Assembly (NCBI GenBank): GCA_019694435.1 | Contig: JAIBBZ010000012.1 | Span: forward strand, 1 to 64,000 | Direction: 5' to 3' | Source: Pirellulales bacterium | GTDB taxonomy: Bacteria; Planctomycetota; Planctomycetia; Pirellulales; JAEUIK01 | Length of the DNA stretch: 64,000 nt | Shown: positions 24,900 to 34,297 of the stretch, one piece after another | How the letters are laid out: every line of letters begins with the position of its first letter | Position numbering within the stretch: position 1 is the stretch's first letter | The notes under the pieces: model-generated | The model's database searches: none | Told to the model about the DNA's origin: nothing | What the model saw: only the letters and a program-made list of their open reading frames with translations | Position numbers and translations under genes: made by a program

Positions 24900-26675
24900 C
24901 TAGTCCTTCGGCACCGTCAGCGTCGAGTACCAGCCGATCATCATCTCGTGCCACGTCTGCTCGCCGGGACGGACCCATTCCGTCGGGTCCGGGTTGGCCG
25001 GGTTGTCGGCCGAATTGTCGTACACACCCGTGCACTCGAGCGTGGTCCCCTTGGGCATCAGCTTCGGCTTGTCGAACTCGTATTGAATCTGCCAGTTGAA
25101 GTCGTACTTGGGCACGTCGAGCAGGATTTCGCTCGTGCCGTCGGGATACTTGGCAACATAGCGAAACGCCTTGCCGCGCAGGTGCATGTGCGGCAGCAGG
25201 TTGGCCACGTATTCGTCCTTGCGAAACTTGTAGCTGGCGTGCAATTCGTGGTTGGCCGCACCCGGCGGGATCATGAACATCCAATAGCTCGCACCCCGCA
25301 CCTCGACTTCTTGCTGGACCTGGCTGGCATCACAGAACTTGAAGCCGACGCTGGTGATGTCCTGCTGCGGCCGGCCATTGGGCGTGTAGTGCAGTTGGAA
25401 CACGATCTTCGAGCCCGCCTTCACCTTGCGGGCCACGCCCGGATTGGCCAGGAAGGGAGGCATCCCGGGGGCATAGCCGCCGATCAGGCCGCCGTCGAAG
25501 GCAATCTTGAACATCTGGAATTTTTCGTTCGGCGGGATGCACATCACGAACACGTGATGCACGACCGAACGAGCGCCCGGACGCACTTCCGCGGCCACGA
25601 TCCATTTGTCCTCGGTCCAGCCGGGGTCGACCACGAAATGCTCGTAGTCGAGCACGCCTTCGGCCGGCACTTCGAACGGCGTTTCCGACGTCTTCACCAC
25701 CTGGTCCGGCTCGCCGATGTTCCAGCCCTCGACGAACTGGCGCGGCGCGGGCAGGTCGCTCGCGTCGCCCAACGGCGCGCCGGCGTCAATCCAGGCGAAA
25801 ATCGTCTGCTTCTCCTCGGGCGTCAGTCGGGCATCGTTCAAGAACTTGCCGTAGGCCGGGTTCGCAAACCACGGCGGCATGCGTTCCTGCTCGACCACTT
25901 CGCGGATCATGTCGGCCCAACCGGCCACGTCGTCGAAGTTCTCCATCGAAAACGGTCCGATCTCGCCGGCGCGGTGACACTCGATGCAACGGCGCTGGAA
26001 AATCCTCGAGACTTCCTTGGCATAGGTCACCGGCGCCGAGGTCGTGCTCTCGCGACGCCGCCCGATCAGGCAGCCGATCGCCGGCAGCTCGGGCTGGCTG
26101 ACCGGCTTACCCGCCAGGAGTTCATCCATGGCCACGGCCAGGTCGTTGCGGCCGACTTCGAGTCGCACAAAACCGACGCGCCCCTGATCATCGACGCGAC
26201 CGTGATACCGCACCGTGCGCGAGGCATCGAGCAGAAAGACCTCCGGCGTACGCGTGGCCCCCAGCGCGTCGGCCACGCGGGCACCTTCGTCTTTGAGTAC
26301 CGGAAAGGTCAGGTTGAATTGTTCGGCGAACGCCTTGATCTCTTCGAGCGAATCCTGGGCGTTCGCATCGACTGCCACCAACCGCACGCCGCGCGATTCG
26401 TATTGTCGCGCCAAGGCCTCGAGCCGCGGCGCGTAAAGCTGTGCAAGCGGGCACTCCGTACCCATGAACGCGATGACCAGCAGGGAAGCCTCGCTCGCGT
26501 CGGCCAACGACCAGGTTTCGCCGCTGGATGTCGGCAGTTGAAAATCGGCCACTGTGGTGCCGACGATCAACTTCGCATCACCCGCCCGCGCCCCGGGCGC
26601 CGGCCAAGCCACGACGACCGACAGAACAAAGGTCGCGGTTATCACTGCCGAGTACGGCCGAAACTTTCCGGGCAT
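24900..26675 (-). CDS. Exported fusion: redoxin + CxxCH haem motif + copper type II monooxygenase-like domain
   Basis: 591 residues from ATG 26675, with AGGA nine bases upstream and a signal peptide ending near PAPGARA. Part 1 (about 35-200) is a thioredoxin-fold redoxin with a single Cys in FMGTECPLAQLYAPRLEAL where TlpA-type proteins have CxxC. Part 2 is a short segment with IFQRRCIECHRAGEIGPF (C230, C233, H234), a cytochrome-c-type haem site. Part 3 (about 330-591) resembles peptidylglycine monooxygenase-like copper proteins: SVVHHVFVM, VFQLHYTPNG and NLLPHMHLRGKAF supply His ligands, with EMMIGW near the end a possible Met ligand. The substrate is unknown. Related architectures occur in Planctomycetes, Verrucomicrobia and Acidobacteria. 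It precedes lpdA by 130 bases on the same strand. Confidence 0.85.
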   Translation of the reverse strand: MPGKFRPYSAVITATFVLSVVVAWPAPGARAGDAKLIVGTTVADFQLPTSSGETWSLADASEASLLVIAFMGTECPLAQLYAPRLEALARQYESRGVRLVAVDANAQDSLEEIKAFAEQFNLTFPVLKDEGARVADALGATRTPEVFLLDASRTVRYHGRVDDQGRVGFVRLEVGRNDLAVAMDELLAGKPVSQPELPAIGCLIGRRRESTTSAPVTYAKEVSRIFQRRCIECHRAGEIGPFSMENFDDVAGWADMIREVVEQERMPPWFANPAYGKFLNDARLTPEEKQTIFAWIDAGAPLGDASDLPAPRQFVEGWNIGEPDQVVKTSETPFEVPAEGVLDYEHFVVDPGWTEDKWIVAAEVRPGARSVVHHVFVMCIPPNEKFQMFKIAFDGGLIGGYAPGMPPFLANPGVARKVKAGSKIVFQLHYTPNGRPQQDITSVGFKFCDASQVQQEVEVRGASYWMFMIPPGAANHELHASYKFRKDEYVANLLPHMHLRGKAFRYVAKYPDGTSEILLDVPKYDFNWQIQYEFDKPKLMPKGTTLECTGVYDNSADNPANPDPTEWVRPGEQTWHEMMIGWYSTLTVPKD

Positions 26676-27039
26676 GGCCAACCATCCTTTCTCTGTGCCT
26701 GCGCTTCGCTGAGCCTGTTCCCTGGTCCTTCAATTCCAGGATGCCGCTGTGTCACGCCTGTGCTGCCGCGGCCGGAGCTGACGGATCGAAAGTTATTGCC
26801 CGCCGGACCCCGGGAAGGGACCATGTCGCTCAACGCAACCGGGAACACGGCCACCCGCCGGCTCTGCCTTTTCTACCTGCCGAAAAGGGCTCTGGTTTTT
26901 ACCCTAACACAACCGGTTACAAACGCCTAAGTTACATCGCTGCCAGCACCCGCCGCGCGGCCCGCCAAATGGCGCCGGCCCGTCGCGCTGCCAGCACGGT
27001 CGGTGGCGAACCCCGTAGATTGCGAGCGCCTGCGAGCCT
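26676..27039. promoter_or_regulatory. Divergent intergenic region
   Basis: 364 bases between the leftward redoxin/copper gene and the rightward FAD oxidoreductase gene. The AT-rich part at about 26876-26940 is the likely promoter zone and contains the palindrome AACCGGTT. On the minus strand TTGTAA and TAAAAA occur 15 bases apart, a poor sigma-70 match. No gene is credible here. Confidence 0.4.
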
Positions 27040-28302
27040 ATGTCTTCCACTCAAGCCCCTGGGGCCGATGTGCTCGTGATCGGCGGCGGCGTCGCCGGCG
27101 CGAGCACGGCCATGCAACTGGCCCTGCGCGGCCAACGCGTCGTTGTGCTGGAACGTTCGTTGCTCGGTTCCGGATCGACCGGCCGCGCCGCCGGACTGCT
27201 CGGTCAGCTACGTTCCACGCGGGCCGCGACGCGGATGCTCGTCGAGGGACTGGAAGTCGTGCGAGATCTGGAAGGGCGCACCGGCACACAGATCTTCGTG
27301 CAGACCGGTTCGCTGCGGATCGCGGCCGATGCCGACCGCGCTGCCGAGATTGCCGACCACGTGCACATGGGGCGCGAAGCGGGCCTGGCCATCGAGCATC
27401 TCACGCGCGAACGCGTCGCGCAATTGCTCCCCTACATGCGCACCGACGATCTGCTCGATGCCTGTTATTGTCCGACGGACGGCCACCTGCAGCCGGCCGA
27501 ATTACTGGCAGCCTATGTGCGCGTCGCGCGCGAGCACGGCGTCGAGTTCCGCACGCGGTCGCCCGTCGACGAAGTTTACGTCACCGCCGGCCGCGTCCAA
27601 GGCGTCCGCGCCGCGGGCCAAGATTACTTCGCGCCGATCGTCATCAACGCGACGGGCCCCTGGTCGTACTTGACCGCCGCCAAGGCCCAAACGCGCCTCG
27701 CGTCGGCCGCCATCGGGCATTACTACCTGACCACGCAACCGCAGGCCGAGATCCCGGTCGATCGCTACAGCCCGGCGGTGCGCGATCGCGCCAATCGCAT
27801 CTATACCCGGCCCGAAGTGGGTGGCCTGATCGTGGGCATCTACGAGTCGGAGCCGCAGGGCTACGACATGGAAACCTTGGGCGACGACTTTGAGATGTCG
27901 GAATTGCGCGCCGCGCGGACCGAGCTGCGCGTGGCGCTGTTGCTCGATGCCGCCGGACGGCGTTTCCCCTGGATCAACGAGCGGACCCCCATGCACATTA
28001 CGCATGGCATCATGACCTTCACGCCCGACGGCAAGCCTTTCTGCGGGCCCGACGCCGAGATTGCCGGTTTGTTTCACTGCGCGGCGTTCTGCGGGCATGG
28101 CATCGTACAGAGTCCGGCGATCGGCCAGATCATGGCGCAGCTCGTGCTCGATGGCACGAGCCGCTACGACGTCTCGGAGATCGAGGCCGACCGCTATGCC
28201 GACTTTCCGGAACTGGCCGACCGCGCCGCGGTCAAGGCGCGCTGCCACGCGGCCTACGGCAGCTATTACGGCGCCGTGGCGCGGACTGATCGCCAGAGCT
28301 GA
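27040..28302 (+). CDS. FAD-dependent amino-acid/amine oxidoreductase (DAO family)
   Basis: 420 residues, D-amino-acid oxidase/sarcosine oxidase superfamily. The N-terminal dinucleotide fold VLVIGGGVAGASTAMQLALR (residues 11-30) is followed by LERSLLGSGSTGRAAG, typical of DAO enzymes. A middle region, HLQPAELLAAYVRVAREHG, and the C-terminal FAD block GLFHCAAFCGHGIVQSPAIG complete the fold. It has no signal peptide, so it is cytoplasmic or membrane-associated. The substrate cannot be read; glycine, sarcosine, proline and dimethylglycine are candidates. The amino-acid permease gene 88 bases downstream on the same strand supports an amino compound as substrate. Confidence 0.85.
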   Translation: MSSTQAPGADVLVIGGGVAGASTAMQLALRGQRVVVLERSLLGSGSTGRAAGLLGQLRSTRAATRMLVEGLEVVRDLEGRTGTQIFVQTGSLRIAADADRAAEIADHVHMGREAGLAIEHLTRERVAQLLPYMRTDDLLDACYCPTDGHLQPAELLAAYVRVAREHGVEFRTRSPVDEVYVTAGRVQGVRAAGQDYFAPIVINATGPWSYLTAAKAQTRLASAAIGHYYLTTQPQAEIPVDRYSPAVRDRANRIYTRPEVGGLIVGIYESEPQGYDMETLGDDFEMSELRAARTELRVALLLDAAGRRFPWINERTPMHITHGIMTFTPDGKPFCGPDAEIAGLFHCAAFCGHGIVQSPAIGQIMAQLVLDGTSRYDVSEIEADRYADFPELADRAAVKARCHAAYGSYYGAVARTDRQS

Positions 28303-28390
28303 GCGGCACCCGCGCCGCATTGACCTGTCACCTGAACGCGGCCCATACTGTCGCCGACAACTTTTCCGCGCAGCGTAAGGACCGACGAGC

Positions 28391-30004
28391 ATGACGCTTT
28401 GGAAACAATTGCTGTCCCGCAAGAGCATCGAGACGCTGCTGGCTGAGATGGCCGGCGAGCATCGGCTGCGTCGCGTGCTGGGCCCCTTCTCGCTCACGGC
28501 GATCGGCGTCGGCGCGATCATCGGGGCGGGCATCTTCGTCATGACCGGCCGCGCCGCGGCGCAGGACGCCGGCCCCGCCGTGGTCGCGTCGTACATGGTC
28601 GCGGCGTTCGGCTGCGGGCTGGCGGCCTTGTGCTATGCCGAATTCGCCGCCATGGCCCCCGTGGCCGGCAGTGCCTACACCTATGCCTATGCCACGTTGG
28701 GCGAAATCCTCGCCTGGATCATCGGCTGGGACCTGATCCTCGAGTACGGCATGAGCTGCGCGACCGTGGCCGCGGCGTGGAGTCATTACCTCAACGAGTT
28801 ACTATTAGCGCTGGGACTGCCGCTCGTGGGGCCGGGCTTGTCGCTCGATCCGTTCACGCACTCCGACAAGTTTGGCAGCTACCTGGCGCTCAATTTTCCG
28901 GCACTCGGCATCATGGTCCTCGTGACCACGATCCTGGTGATCGGCATTCGCGAAAGCGCGACAGCCAACGCGATCCTCGTGCTGGTCAAGCTGGTCGTGG
29001 TGCTGTTCGTAATCGCTATCGGTGTGTCGTACATCGACCCGGCGAACTGGACGTCGATCCCGGTCGACGCCGCGGGCCAGGCTAGCCACGACGCAAACCG
29101 TTGGGGACTCCTGGGCGTGCTTGGAATCGATCGCTGGCTGCAGCCGCTCGATGAGATGATTCGTTCGCCGTTTGCGCCCTATGGCCTCTCGGGCCTGATG
29201 CTCGGGGCCTCGATCGTGTTTTTCGCCTACATCGGTTTCGACGCCATTTCGACCCATGCCGAAGAGGCGCACAATCCCCAACGCGACATGCCGATCGGCA
29301 TTCTCGTCTCGCTGGGTCTCTGCACGTTGCTCTATGTCGGCGTGGCCGCCGTGATTACGGGCATGGTGCCTTATCACAAGATCGACATCGGCGCGCCGAT
29401 CGCCGCCGCCTTCAGCCAACGCGCCGCCGCAGAGAACAGCGCCCTGCTGCGCGGAGCGACGGCGCTTATCGCCACCGGTGCTCTGGCGGGGATGACCAGC
29501 GTGTTGCTGATCACCTTTCAAAGCCAGGTGCGGATCTTTCTGGCCATGGCCCGCGACGGATTGCTCCCGCCCGCGGTTGCCGAGGTGCATCCGAAATATC
29601 AGACGCCGCACCTGACGACGATCGTCACCGGCATTCTGATCAGCGTGATCGCGGCCACGACGCCGATCGAAAAGCTGGGCGAAATGGTCAATATCGGCAC
29701 GCTGCTGGCGTTTGTCATCGTCTGCTTTTCGGTGCTTTTGCTGCGGCGTCAACGTCCCGACGCCGTACGCCCGTTTCGCTGCCCCGTGATCTGGCTGGTG
29801 GCGCCGACGGGCATCGTGGTCAACGTGATCATGATGTTGTTTCTGCCGCTCGACACCTGGATTCGACTCGTCGTGTGGCTGGTGATCGGCCTGGTGATCT
29901 ATTTCCTGTACGGCCGACATCACAGCACGCTCGGCCAGCGGCTGTGGCGCGAGTTCAGCACCCAGGGGCTGTCGCCGACCGACGCTCCGCTGCCGCGCGA
30001 TTAG
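28391..30004 (+). CDS. APC superfamily amino-acid permease
   Basis: 537 residues, polytopic with about 12-14 hydrophobic spans. The first membrane segment carries IGVGAIIGAGIFVMTGRAA, the unwound glycine helix that binds substrate in APC transporters. A later conserved loop, FFAYIGFDAISTHAEEAHNP, is typical of the cationic amino-acid transporter (CAT, YfnA/RocE-like) branch, as are the C-terminal extra spans. The likely role is uptake or exchange of an amino acid across the inner membrane, possibly a basic one. It probably shares a transcript with the FAD oxidoreductase upstream and is convergent with the DedA gene (38-base gap). Confidence 0.9.
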   Translation: MTLWKQLLSRKSIETLLAEMAGEHRLRRVLGPFSLTAIGVGAIIGAGIFVMTGRAAAQDAGPAVVASYMVAAFGCGLAALCYAEFAAMAPVAGSAYTYAYATLGEILAWIIGWDLILEYGMSCATVAAAWSHYLNELLLALGLPLVGPGLSLDPFTHSDKFGSYLALNFPALGIMVLVTTILVIGIRESATANAILVLVKLVVVLFVIAIGVSYIDPANWTSIPVDAAGQASHDANRWGLLGVLGIDRWLQPLDEMIRSPFAPYGLSGLMLGASIVFFAYIGFDAISTHAEEAHNPQRDMPIGILVSLGLCTLLYVGVAAVITGMVPYHKIDIGAPIAAAFSQRAAAENSALLRGATALIATGALAGMTSVLLITFQSQVRIFLAMARDGLLPPAVAEVHPKYQTPHLTTIVTGILISVIAATTPIEKLGEMVNIGTLLAFVIVCFSVLLLRRQRPDAVRPFRCPVIWLVAPTGIVVNVIMMLFLPLDTWIRLVVWLVIGLVIYFLYGRHHSTLGQRLWREFSTQGLSPTDAPLPRD

Positions 30005-30042
30005 CTTCCACAGGGCGCACCGACCGGCGCTTGCCCGAAGGC

Positions 30043-30711
30043 TTAACGCGCCGCTTCGTTGGCCGGCTCTGCCTTGCGCGATTGCCAGCGCAGACGAATG
30101 GCCTCGATCACGGCGGGGAGCAACGAGACGAACACGATACCCAAAACGACGGCCTCGAAGTGCTCGTGCACCCAGGGAATCGCGCCGAAGAAGTAGCCGG
30201 CCAGCGTCATGCTGAGCACCCACAAGATGCCACCGACGACGTTGTAGCTGGCGAATCTCAGGTAGCTCATCGTGCCCACGCCGGCCATGAATGGAGCAAA
30301 CGTTCGCACGATGGGCACGAACCGCGCCATGATGATCGTCATCTGGCCATAGCGCTCGAAGAACGCGTGCGTCTTGTCGAGGTATTCCTTTTTCAGGAAG
30401 CGCGAGTTGCCGGTGAGCACCTTGGGGCCCAGGTACTTGCCGATCGAATAGTTCACGGCGTCGCCGCCCACGGCGGCAATCGACAGCAGCACCAACAGCG
30501 TGGTCAGATCGAGCGCCCCCTTGGCTGCAAACGCCCCGGCGGCGAACAGCAGCGAATCGCCCGGCAAGATCGGCGTCACGACCAGGCCCGTCTCGCAGAA
30601 GATGATCGCGAACAGGATCGCATAGGTCCACGTGCCATAGTCGGCGACAACGCGGGCCAGGTGATCGTCGAGCTTCAGGAAGAAGTCGAGCAGTTTCTTC
30701 AGGGATTCCAT
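30043..30711 (-). CDS. DedA/VTT-domain inner-membrane protein
   Basis: 222 residues with about five hydrophobic segments. It has the hallmark of the DedA family: a membrane-re-entrant glycine-rich stretch (FCETGLVVTPILPGDSLLF) and ARFVPIVRTFAPFMAGVGTM with the conserved Arg pair. DedA proteins are linked to undecaprenyl-phosphate or phospholipid flipping and proton-motive-force homeostasis. The C-terminal QSRKAEPANEAAR tail is soluble. It lies downstream of the M16 peptidase genes on the same strand, with a 72-base gap; a functional link is not evident. Confidence 0.9.
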   Translation of the reverse strand: MESLKKLLDFFLKLDDHLARVVADYGTWTYAILFAIIFCETGLVVTPILPGDSLLFAAGAFAAKGALDLTTLLVLLSIAAVGGDAVNYSIGKYLGPKVLTGNSRFLKKEYLDKTHAFFERYGQMTIIMARFVPIVRTFAPFMAGVGTMSYLRFASYNVVGGILWVLSMTLAGYFFGAIPWVHEHFEAVVLGIVFVSLLPAVIEAIRLRWQSRKAEPANEAAR

Positions 30712-30783
30712 CGATGGACTGCCTTCTCGCAGCGGTTGGCGAGCGGACCCCGGCCCGGCACGCGCCAGTCGGGAGCATTGCGC

Positions 30784-32022
30784 CTAACGGGGTGCGGCCA
30801 CGGTGGTGAGCGGGCCGATCGTTACGGTGGTGTTGCGGCTGAGCGGATATTTGGCCAGCACCGCCCGCAGGTCGTCGAGCGTCACGGCGTCGACCGCCGC
30901 GAGGTCGTCCTGCACCCGGCGATACTCGCGACGATGCGTCCAGTTCGAGCCCAAGTTGAACAGCCGCCCGCGCGGCCGCTCGCTGGCGAGCACCACGCGC
31001 GCGTTGATCTTGTTCTTCGCCTGGTCGAGTTCTGCGGCCGTGATGCCGTCGGACTCGGCCTCGCGAAACAAATCGAGCACGCGCTGCAGATTGTCGGCGA
31101 TCAGGTCCGGCTCGCAGCTCAAGTAGGTCATGAACGCGCCGGAGCCTTCATACTCATAATGGCCCAGGCTCGCCTGGTCGGCCCGCCCCGGATCGACCAG
31201 TTCCCAGTACATCCGGCTGCCCGAATCGTCTCCCAGCACCGTCGCCAGTAGCTTCGCGGCGAATCGGTCGGCGTCGGTGGCCGCGGGCGCGTCGGAGAGC
31301 TGCAAGACATATTGCTGCGTCGCCGACGCTTTGCAGATCGCGTGAAAGCCCACCAACGGCTTGGCCCGTACGACTTCGCGCGGAGCAGGGGCGGCAAGCC
31401 AATGACCGCAATGGCGAGCCGCCAGATCGACGAGCCGGTCGAATTCGATGCGACCCGCGGCGACCAGCACGATATTCCGCGGGCTGTAGCGGCACCGGAA
31501 GTACTCGCGCATCTGGTCGGCGTGGAGTTGGCCGATCGAATCGATGGTACCCAACACGCTGCGGCCGAGCGGATGCTCACCGAAGAACGCCGCTTTGCAT
31601 TTTTCGTCGGCGCCGAAGGGCGGCTGGTCTTCGTACATCCGGATTTCTTCGATGATCACCTGCTTTTCGGTGTCAAAGTCCGCGTCGCGCAAGGCGGGCC
31701 GGAGGATATCGCTCCAGATATCGACCACCCGCTCGAGGTATTCCGGCAGGAACGACGCGTAATAGACCGTGCTCTCTTCGCTCGTAAAGGCGTTGTACGA
31801 CGCGCCCAGCTCATCGAACTGTCGATTGACGTCGTCGGGCGTGCGTCGCTCGCTGCCCTTGAACACCATGTGCTCGAGGAAGTGGCTCACCCCCGCCACC
31901 TGGTCCGACTCGTCGCGGGCACCCGTCTGCACAAAAAATCCCACGGCCGACGTGTAGGCGTTCGGATTGCACTCGGCGATCACTTCCAGGCCGTTGTCGA
32001 GCTGGGCGCGCTTAAATTCCAC
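30784..32022 (-). CDS. M16 family zinc metallopeptidase (active-type subunit)
   Basis: 412 residues starting at GTG 32022, which lies inside the end of the upstream M16 gene (11-base overlap), so the two are translationally coupled. The inverted zinc motif is complete: GVSHFLEHMVFKGS gives H47, E50 and H51, with the third ligand in IIEEIRMYEDQP (E125 or E126). The second half is the usual non-catalytic M16 domain. The length fits a single M16B half of about 420 residues. It has no signal peptide, so a cytoplasmic role is expected. Together with the upstream subunit it resembles bacterial relatives of the mitochondrial processing peptidase. Confidence 0.93.
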   Translation of the reverse strand: MEFKRAQLDNGLEVIAECNPNAYTSAVGFFVQTGARDESDQVAGVSHFLEHMVFKGSERRTPDDVNRQFDELGASYNAFTSEESTVYYASFLPEYLERVVDIWSDILRPALRDADFDTEKQVIIEEIRMYEDQPPFGADEKCKAAFFGEHPLGRSVLGTIDSIGQLHADQMREYFRCRYSPRNIVLVAAGRIEFDRLVDLAARHCGHWLAAPAPREVVRAKPLVGFHAICKASATQQYVLQLSDAPAATDADRFAAKLLATVLGDDSGSRMYWELVDPGRADQASLGHYEYEGSGAFMTYLSCEPDLIADNLQRVLDLFREAESDGITAAELDQAKNKINARVVLASERPRGRLFNLGSNWTHRREYRRVQDDLAAVDAVTLDDLRAVLAKYPLSRNTTVTIGPLTTVAAPR

Positions 32023-33256
32023 AGGGCACCTCCAACGCCTTGGGCCCCAGCGTGACGATCGTGAATGCCTGCGGCGGATTGGCCGCCAGGTAGGCGCTGA
32101 TCGATTCGCACGACAACTGATCGACGCGGGTCGCGACCTCGTCCATCGATCGCACCCGGCCCAAGTGGTACCAGTCGCGGGCCACCGCGCCGCTTCGCGC
32201 CGAGCTCGATTCCTGCTGCATCACCAGGCCGCTCTTGATCCGGGCCTTGAGCCGGTCGAGTTCGTGGGCCAGGACCCCGGCCTTGAGCCGGACCAACTCG
32301 CCCACGAGCACGTCGAGCGTTTCTTGTGCGCGTTCGGCGCTGGTGCCCGCATAGCACAGCACCGCGCCGCGGTTGCGATAGGTGTGGTACGACGCCGACA
32401 CGCTGTAGCACAGGCCGCGCTTCTCGCGCACCTCGGTAAACAGCCGCGCGCTCATGCCGCCGCTCAAGACGCCGACGGCCCCCCAGGCCTCGAAATAGTC
32501 GGGATGCCGGTACGGCACGCTCGGGTAGGCCACACCGATCTGTGTTTGATTCGTCTCGTGATCGATATGGACCACCCTCGGCGGCCTTTGCGACTCGGGA
32601 CCTAATTCGACGCTCTGCGGTTGCCAGTCGCCAAACAGTTCGGCAACCTGTGCGCGCAACACGTCCCAATCGAATCTCCCGGCAACGCCCAGGATTGCGC
32701 CATTGGGCCGGAACAGCCGGCGATATTGGGTTTGCACGTCGGCCAGCGTGGCCGATTCGAGTGCCGCGACCTCGCCCAGGCTCGGCCGCCCCCACGGGGA
32801 CTGGTAGAGATTCCGCCGCAGCTCCAGCATCACCTTGTGGGCCGGCTCGTCTTCGACGGCGCGTAACTCCTGCAATACACCTTGGCGGCTGGCCTCGAGC
32901 TGATCGCCAGGCAAGTGCGCCTCGCGGAGCACGTCGGCATAGATGGCCAGGGCCTTGGGCAGGCTCGCCGCCAGCGTGGCGACGCTGAAGCTGGTATGGG
33001 CGTCCGAGACGCTTTCAGCCCGTTCGACGCCCAGGTTGTCCAAGTCGCAGACGAACTGCCGCGAATCGCGCGGCCCGGCGCCACGCAGGGCCAGTTCGCA
33101 AGTCAAACTCGCCAGGCCGGGCTTGTCGTCGGGATCGTATGCGCTCCCGGCGGGAACCAGCAGGGAAAAAGCGGCCGAATCGAGCCAGTCCATCGGCTCG
33201 GCCACCAGCACCAGGCCGTTGGGCAAGGTCTCGGAAAAGATTTGCTGGGAGTTCAC
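32012..33256 (-). CDS. M16 family protein lacking the zinc motif (partner subunit)
   Basis: 414 residues from GTG 33256; a TTG at 33295 would give 427, but the GTG begins NSQQIFSETLPNGLVLVAEP, the normal M16 N-terminus. At the position of HxxEH it reads LASLTCELALRGAG, so both histidines are absent and it cannot bind zinc in the usual way. It keeps the C-terminal Arg/Tyr substrate-binding segment TEVREKRGLCYSVSASYH. This split of one catalytic and one non-catalytic subunit is known for bacterial M16B heterodimers and for mitochondrial processing peptidase. Its stop overlaps the GTG of the catalytic subunit gene. Confidence 0.9.
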   Translation of the reverse strand: MNSQQIFSETLPNGLVLVAEPMDWLDSAAFSLLVPAGSAYDPDDKPGLASLTCELALRGAGPRDSRQFVCDLDNLGVERAESVSDAHTSFSVATLAASLPKALAIYADVLREAHLPGDQLEASRQGVLQELRAVEDEPAHKVMLELRRNLYQSPWGRPSLGEVAALESATLADVQTQYRRLFRPNGAILGVAGRFDWDVLRAQVAELFGDWQPQSVELGPESQRPPRVVHIDHETNQTQIGVAYPSVPYRHPDYFEAWGAVGVLSGGMSARLFTEVREKRGLCYSVSASYHTYRNRGAVLCYAGTSAERAQETLDVLVGELVRLKAGVLAHELDRLKARIKSGLVMQQESSSARSGAVARDWYHLGRVRSMDEVATRVDQLSCESISAYLAANPPQAFTIVTLGPKALEVPCGI

Positions 33257-33439
33257 TCGGAATCGCTCGTGCCTGCTCGGCCTGATGCCCGCCAATTGCG
33301 CCGCACAGAAGGCGGCGCAAGTATGCGGCCCTACTCCCAGGTGGGCAAGTGGCGGCTGTGGCCCGCAAAGCCGCTGCGATCGGCAGGGCAGGCAGAACCG
33401 GCATATCGGCGCCGTGCCGCCACGCGCGGCGCGCGAGAA

Positions 33440-34024
33440 TCAAGCGGTTCCGCGCGCGAGCGTTTCGCTGTAGTCGATTTCGGCCGCTTTGTAGACGGTC
33501 CGCACTTTCGCAAAGCCGAGCCGGCGATAAAGCCGGATTGCGCCGTCGTTCTGGGCCGTGACCTCGAGAAAAGCGCGGCGCAAGCCCGCTGCTCGAAAAC
33601 CGTTCAGAGCCGCCATCAACAAGGCGGTGCCCAGATTTCGGCCGCGATGCTCGGGCACCACGCCCAAGTTCTGCACGGCTCCCAGGCCGGTATGATCGCA
33701 AATGCCCTGAATCGTGCCGCAGTATTCCGGATCACCGGGCCCGTCCGGTTCGTAGGCCATCAGCCACGTCGCCCCGGGGAGGAAACCCGTCTTGCGTACG
33801 ATTTCGCGCATCAGCCGCTGGCAGCCATCGTGCTCCCCGAGACACGGAAACACATTCGCGTCGATCTCGGTCCGAAAACTCAGGTACTTGGTCCGGGCAT
33901 GCTCGTCGACGAGCGTGGGCTTCCAGGCGACGACGCGGTAGCACTCGGGCAGCGGAGGCAGCGTCAAATCGCGCCCCGGGAGCTCGATCTCCATCCGATA
34001 GCGTTTGAAATACTTGAGGGCCAT
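33440..34024 (-). CDS. GNAT family N-acetyltransferase
   Basis: 194 residues. The acetyl-CoA-binding motif A is VQNLGVVPEHRGRNLGTALLMAALNGF (about 120-145), followed by the typical LEVTAQNDGAIRLYRRLGF. The N-terminal part (YRVVAWKPTLVDEHARTKYL) is family-specific. The acceptor cannot be predicted. It is 183 bases upstream of the M16 pair on the same strand, with no sign of coupling. Confidence 0.88.
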   Translation of the reverse strand: MALKYFKRYRMEIELPGRDLTLPPLPECYRVVAWKPTLVDEHARTKYLSFRTEIDANVFPCLGEHDGCQRLMREIVRKTGFLPGATWLMAYEPDGPGDPEYCGTIQGICDHTGLGAVQNLGVVPEHRGRNLGTALLMAALNGFRAAGLRRAFLEVTAQNDGAIRLYRRLGFAKVRTVYKAAEIDYSETLARGTA

Positions 34025-34297
34025 CGCGCGGTCCCCCGCGGTGGAGTCGGCTGTCCGGGCCTGCCGCCGCGAAACTGCAGCAATTGCAGATGGCAGACCC
34101 AGGAAACTCTATCGGTACCCGCGGAAACGGTCAACGCGCCAGACCGTAACCCCAAGCGGCGGCGTGTCGTAGGATCGGCAAATGTTCCCCGCTCGGGTGC
34201 AACAAACACGCTTCCGCGATACAGGCCGCATAGCCGGCATGGGGCTCCCGGCGACGGCCCGGCCCCCCTTGTTCACCCCTCGTTTTTGGGACATTTC

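Noticed and set aside
24828-26930. 700-codon rightward frame
   Set aside because: It is the antisense shadow of the redoxin/haem/copper gene, which has intact domain motifs; the shadow has none.
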